Of a stretch of 5,681 nt of DNA, positions 4,375-5,681 are shown one piece after another. A model generated the notes under the pieces. That model saw only the letters and a list, made by a program, of their open reading frames with translations. It searched no databases and had not been told where the DNA came from. This DNA comes from Chloroflexota bacterium. Lineage in GTDB: Bacteria; Chloroflexota; Limnocylindria; Limnocylindrales; CSP1-4. The stretch spans positions 1 through 5,681 of the forward strand of contig VBFZ01000118.1 of assembly GCA_005880805.1 (NCBI GenBank), read 5' to 3'. Both the position numbers and the translations under genes were made by a program. Position 1 is the stretch's first letter; the number at the start of each line of letters is the position of its first letter.

Positions 4375-5681
4375 ATGCCCTTGCCTAAGTCCGGATCCGC
4401 CGTCGCCGCGGACGCGGTGGCCCGGCCGAGATCTGAGGCTGCCGTGAGCAACCGGCATTCGTCGGCGAGCGACGAGCCCCTGACCACCGCTGGGCATGCG
4501 CTCGCAGCGCCGCAGAGTGGCGCGGGCGGCACCCCGGGGCGTTCGGCGGCGGCATCCAGCGTGGTCGGCCAGGACGCCTTTCCGATTCAGACCACAAAGG
4601 TGCAGCGACCTCCTCTGCGCGCGGAGACGCTGCGCCGGGACAGGCTGCTCGAGTGGCTGACGGTCAAGATCCACCATCGCATCGTCTTCGTCACCGCGGA
4701 CGCGGGCTACGGAAAGACCACGCTCCTCGCGGACTTCGCGCGACGCAGCCGGTTGCCGACCCTGTGGTATCGCCTCGACGAAGACGATCGGAATTGGGTC
4801 AGCTTCGTCAACTATCTCGTCGCCGCCGGACGACAGATCGATCCGGACTTCGCCTCGGCGACCGCCGGACTGCTTCGCGAGATGGGAACCAGCGGGCCGA
4901 GTCGAGGGACGATCGTCGAGACCCTCCTCCGCGACTTCCAGCAACTCGCGCCGGGGGCGGTTCTCATCCTCGACGACTACCACCTCGTCGACGATGTCCC
5001 CGACGTCCGAGCCGTCATTCGAGACCTGATCGCCCGGGCACCCGAGCGCCTGACCCTGGTGTTCGTCACTCGGCGCGAGCCGACGATTCCCGTCGCGCGG
5101 CTGCGCGCTCAGGGTGAAGTAGCGGAGCTTTCCACCGGCGACCTTCGTTTCGATGCGGACGAAACGGAACGGCTGTTCCGGGAGAGCTACGGGCGGCCGC
5201 TCGAGGCCGATGTCCTCGCCGACCTCTCGCAGAGAACAGAAGGCTGGGCAGCCTCACTGCAACTCGTCCAGTCAGCTCTCCGCGACCGCTCCGCCTCCGA
5301 GGTCCGCACATTCATTCGAGGCCTCAGTGGCGCGCAAGGAGATCTTCACGACTACCTCGCAGAGGAGGTCGTTGGCGACCTGGATGAGACAACTCAGCGG
5401 TTCCTGATGCGGATCTCCATCTTGGAGACCGTCGAGCCCGAGCTTGCGAGCCTTGCGGCGAATACCTCGATTGAGGACGCTGGTCGGCTAATCCAGTCGA
5501 TAGAGCTGCTCGGACTTTTGACTAGGCGGGGTGAGTCCAGCGATCTGCTGCATCGCTACCACCCTCTAGTCCGGGACTTCCTCGCCGCGCGTTTGCGGGC
5601 TGCGATCGGCGACTCCGGAATTCAGGAGCTACATCGGATCGTAGCGCGCCACGTTGACGGCAGGGATTGGCGGCTTGCGGC
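4375..5681 (+). CDS. MalT/LAL-type STAND ATPase, probable LuxR-family transcriptional regulator, 3' end cut by the window edge
   Basis: The frame is open from 4375 to the window end (435 residues). Numbered from ATG 4375, a low-complexity Ala/Ser/Pro/Gly-rich lead (1-62) precedes a conserved start (TTKVQRPPLRAETLRRDRLL, 72-91). The STAND NTPase core follows: Walker A ADAGYGKT (108-115, Lys114), Walker B VLILDDYHLVDD (196-207, Asp200/201), the sensor segment VFVTRREP (229-236), DLRFDADETERLF, then TEGWAASLQLV (288-298), and YHPLVRDFLAARL (395-407) in the helical region. This order matches MalT and LAL regulators, which usually have about 850-1000 residues with TPR-like repeats and a C-terminal LuxR DNA-binding helix-turn-helix; those parts lie outside the window, so regulator status is inferred. 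The start is uncertain: ATG 4375 is the first after an in-frame stop at 4348-4350, but GTG 4444 has a better-spaced GAGG (4435-4438). The signal sensed is unknown. Confidence 0.85.
   Translation, partial: MPLPKSGSAVAADAVARPRSEAAVSNRHSSASDEPLTTAGHALAAPQSGAGGTPGRSAAASSVVGQDAFPIQTTKVQRPPLRAETLRRDRLLEWLTVKIHHRIVFVTADAGYGKTTLLADFARRSRLPTLWYRLDEDDRNWVSFVNYLVAAGRQIDPDFASATAGLLREMGTSGPSRGTIVETLLRDFQQLAPGAVLILDDYHLVDDVPDVRAVIRDLIARAPERLTLVFVTRREPTIPVARLRAQGEVAELSTGDLRFDADETERLFRESYGRPLEADVLADLSQRTEGWAASLQLVQSALRDRSASEVRTFIRGLSGAQGDLHDYLAEEVVGDLDETTQRFLMRISILETVEPELASLAANTSIEDAGRLIQSIELLGLLTRRGESSDLLHRYHPLVRDFLAARLRAAIGDSGIQELHRIVARHVDGRDWRLA

Noticed and set aside
3783..4532. Minus-strand frame spanning the terminator, dodecin and the start of the LAL ATPase
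   Set aside because: Covers three supported plus-strand features and has a low-complexity translation; a shadow frame.
1..5681. CRISPR array, phage, insertion sequence or toxin-antitoxin system
   Set aside because: No regularly spaced repeats, transposase, integrase or paired small toxin-type genes are seen; the recognised genes are core or regulatory.

Overview
The window is GC-rich, gene-dense bacterial chromosome. The best guess for its source is Chloroflexota or a similar high-GC lineage with a Gram-positive-type SOS system. The reasons are a lexA promoter carrying a GAAC-N4-GTTC box (the operator type of Gram-positive bacteria, also known from Chloroflexota), a DnaB N-terminus of the RLPPQSLEAEESVLGS type, a small four-CxxC zinc-ribbon protein, and a large MalT/LAL-type signalling ATPase. 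This is inference; the window has no rRNA or other decisive marker.

Layout, left to right. On the minus strand, ykvA (DUF1232 protein, 954-418) runs into rplI (ribosomal protein L9, from 421 off the left edge). The two overlap by 4 nt (GTGA), and the L9 ribosome-binding site lies inside the end of ykvA. A divergent intergenic region (955-1097) holds a near-consensus sigma-70 promoter with an SOS box in its spacer. It drives lexA (1098-1748, plus strand). A 256-nt non-coding region (1749-2004) is almost tiled by inverted repeats: a 125-nt long-arm repeat, three smaller hairpins, and a perfect 8+8 bp palindrome just before the replicative helicase gene dnaB (2005-3357). After a 183-nt spacer with more hairpins comes a small double zinc-ribbon protein (3541-3846), then a good intrinsic terminator (3920-3954). 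A dodecin (4074-4277) follows. The window ends inside the first part of a large STAND/LAL-type ATPase regulator (4375 to beyond 5681).

How the genes relate. rplI, lexA and dnaB are core replication, repair and translation genes. LexA represses the SOS regulon, DnaB unwinds DNA at the replication fork, and L9 supports ribosome fidelity. rplI and dnaB are adjacent in many bacteria; here they are divergent and separated by ykvA and lexA, which suggests a local rearrangement. The right part (zinc ribbon, dodecin, LAL ATPase) looks like three separately transcribed accessory genes. The dodecin lacks both residues that hold flavin in characterised flavin-binding dodecins. I see no mobile element, CRISPR array, tRNA or rRNA, and no clear undescribed multi-gene system. 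The most unusual feature is the structured lexA-dnaB spacer.
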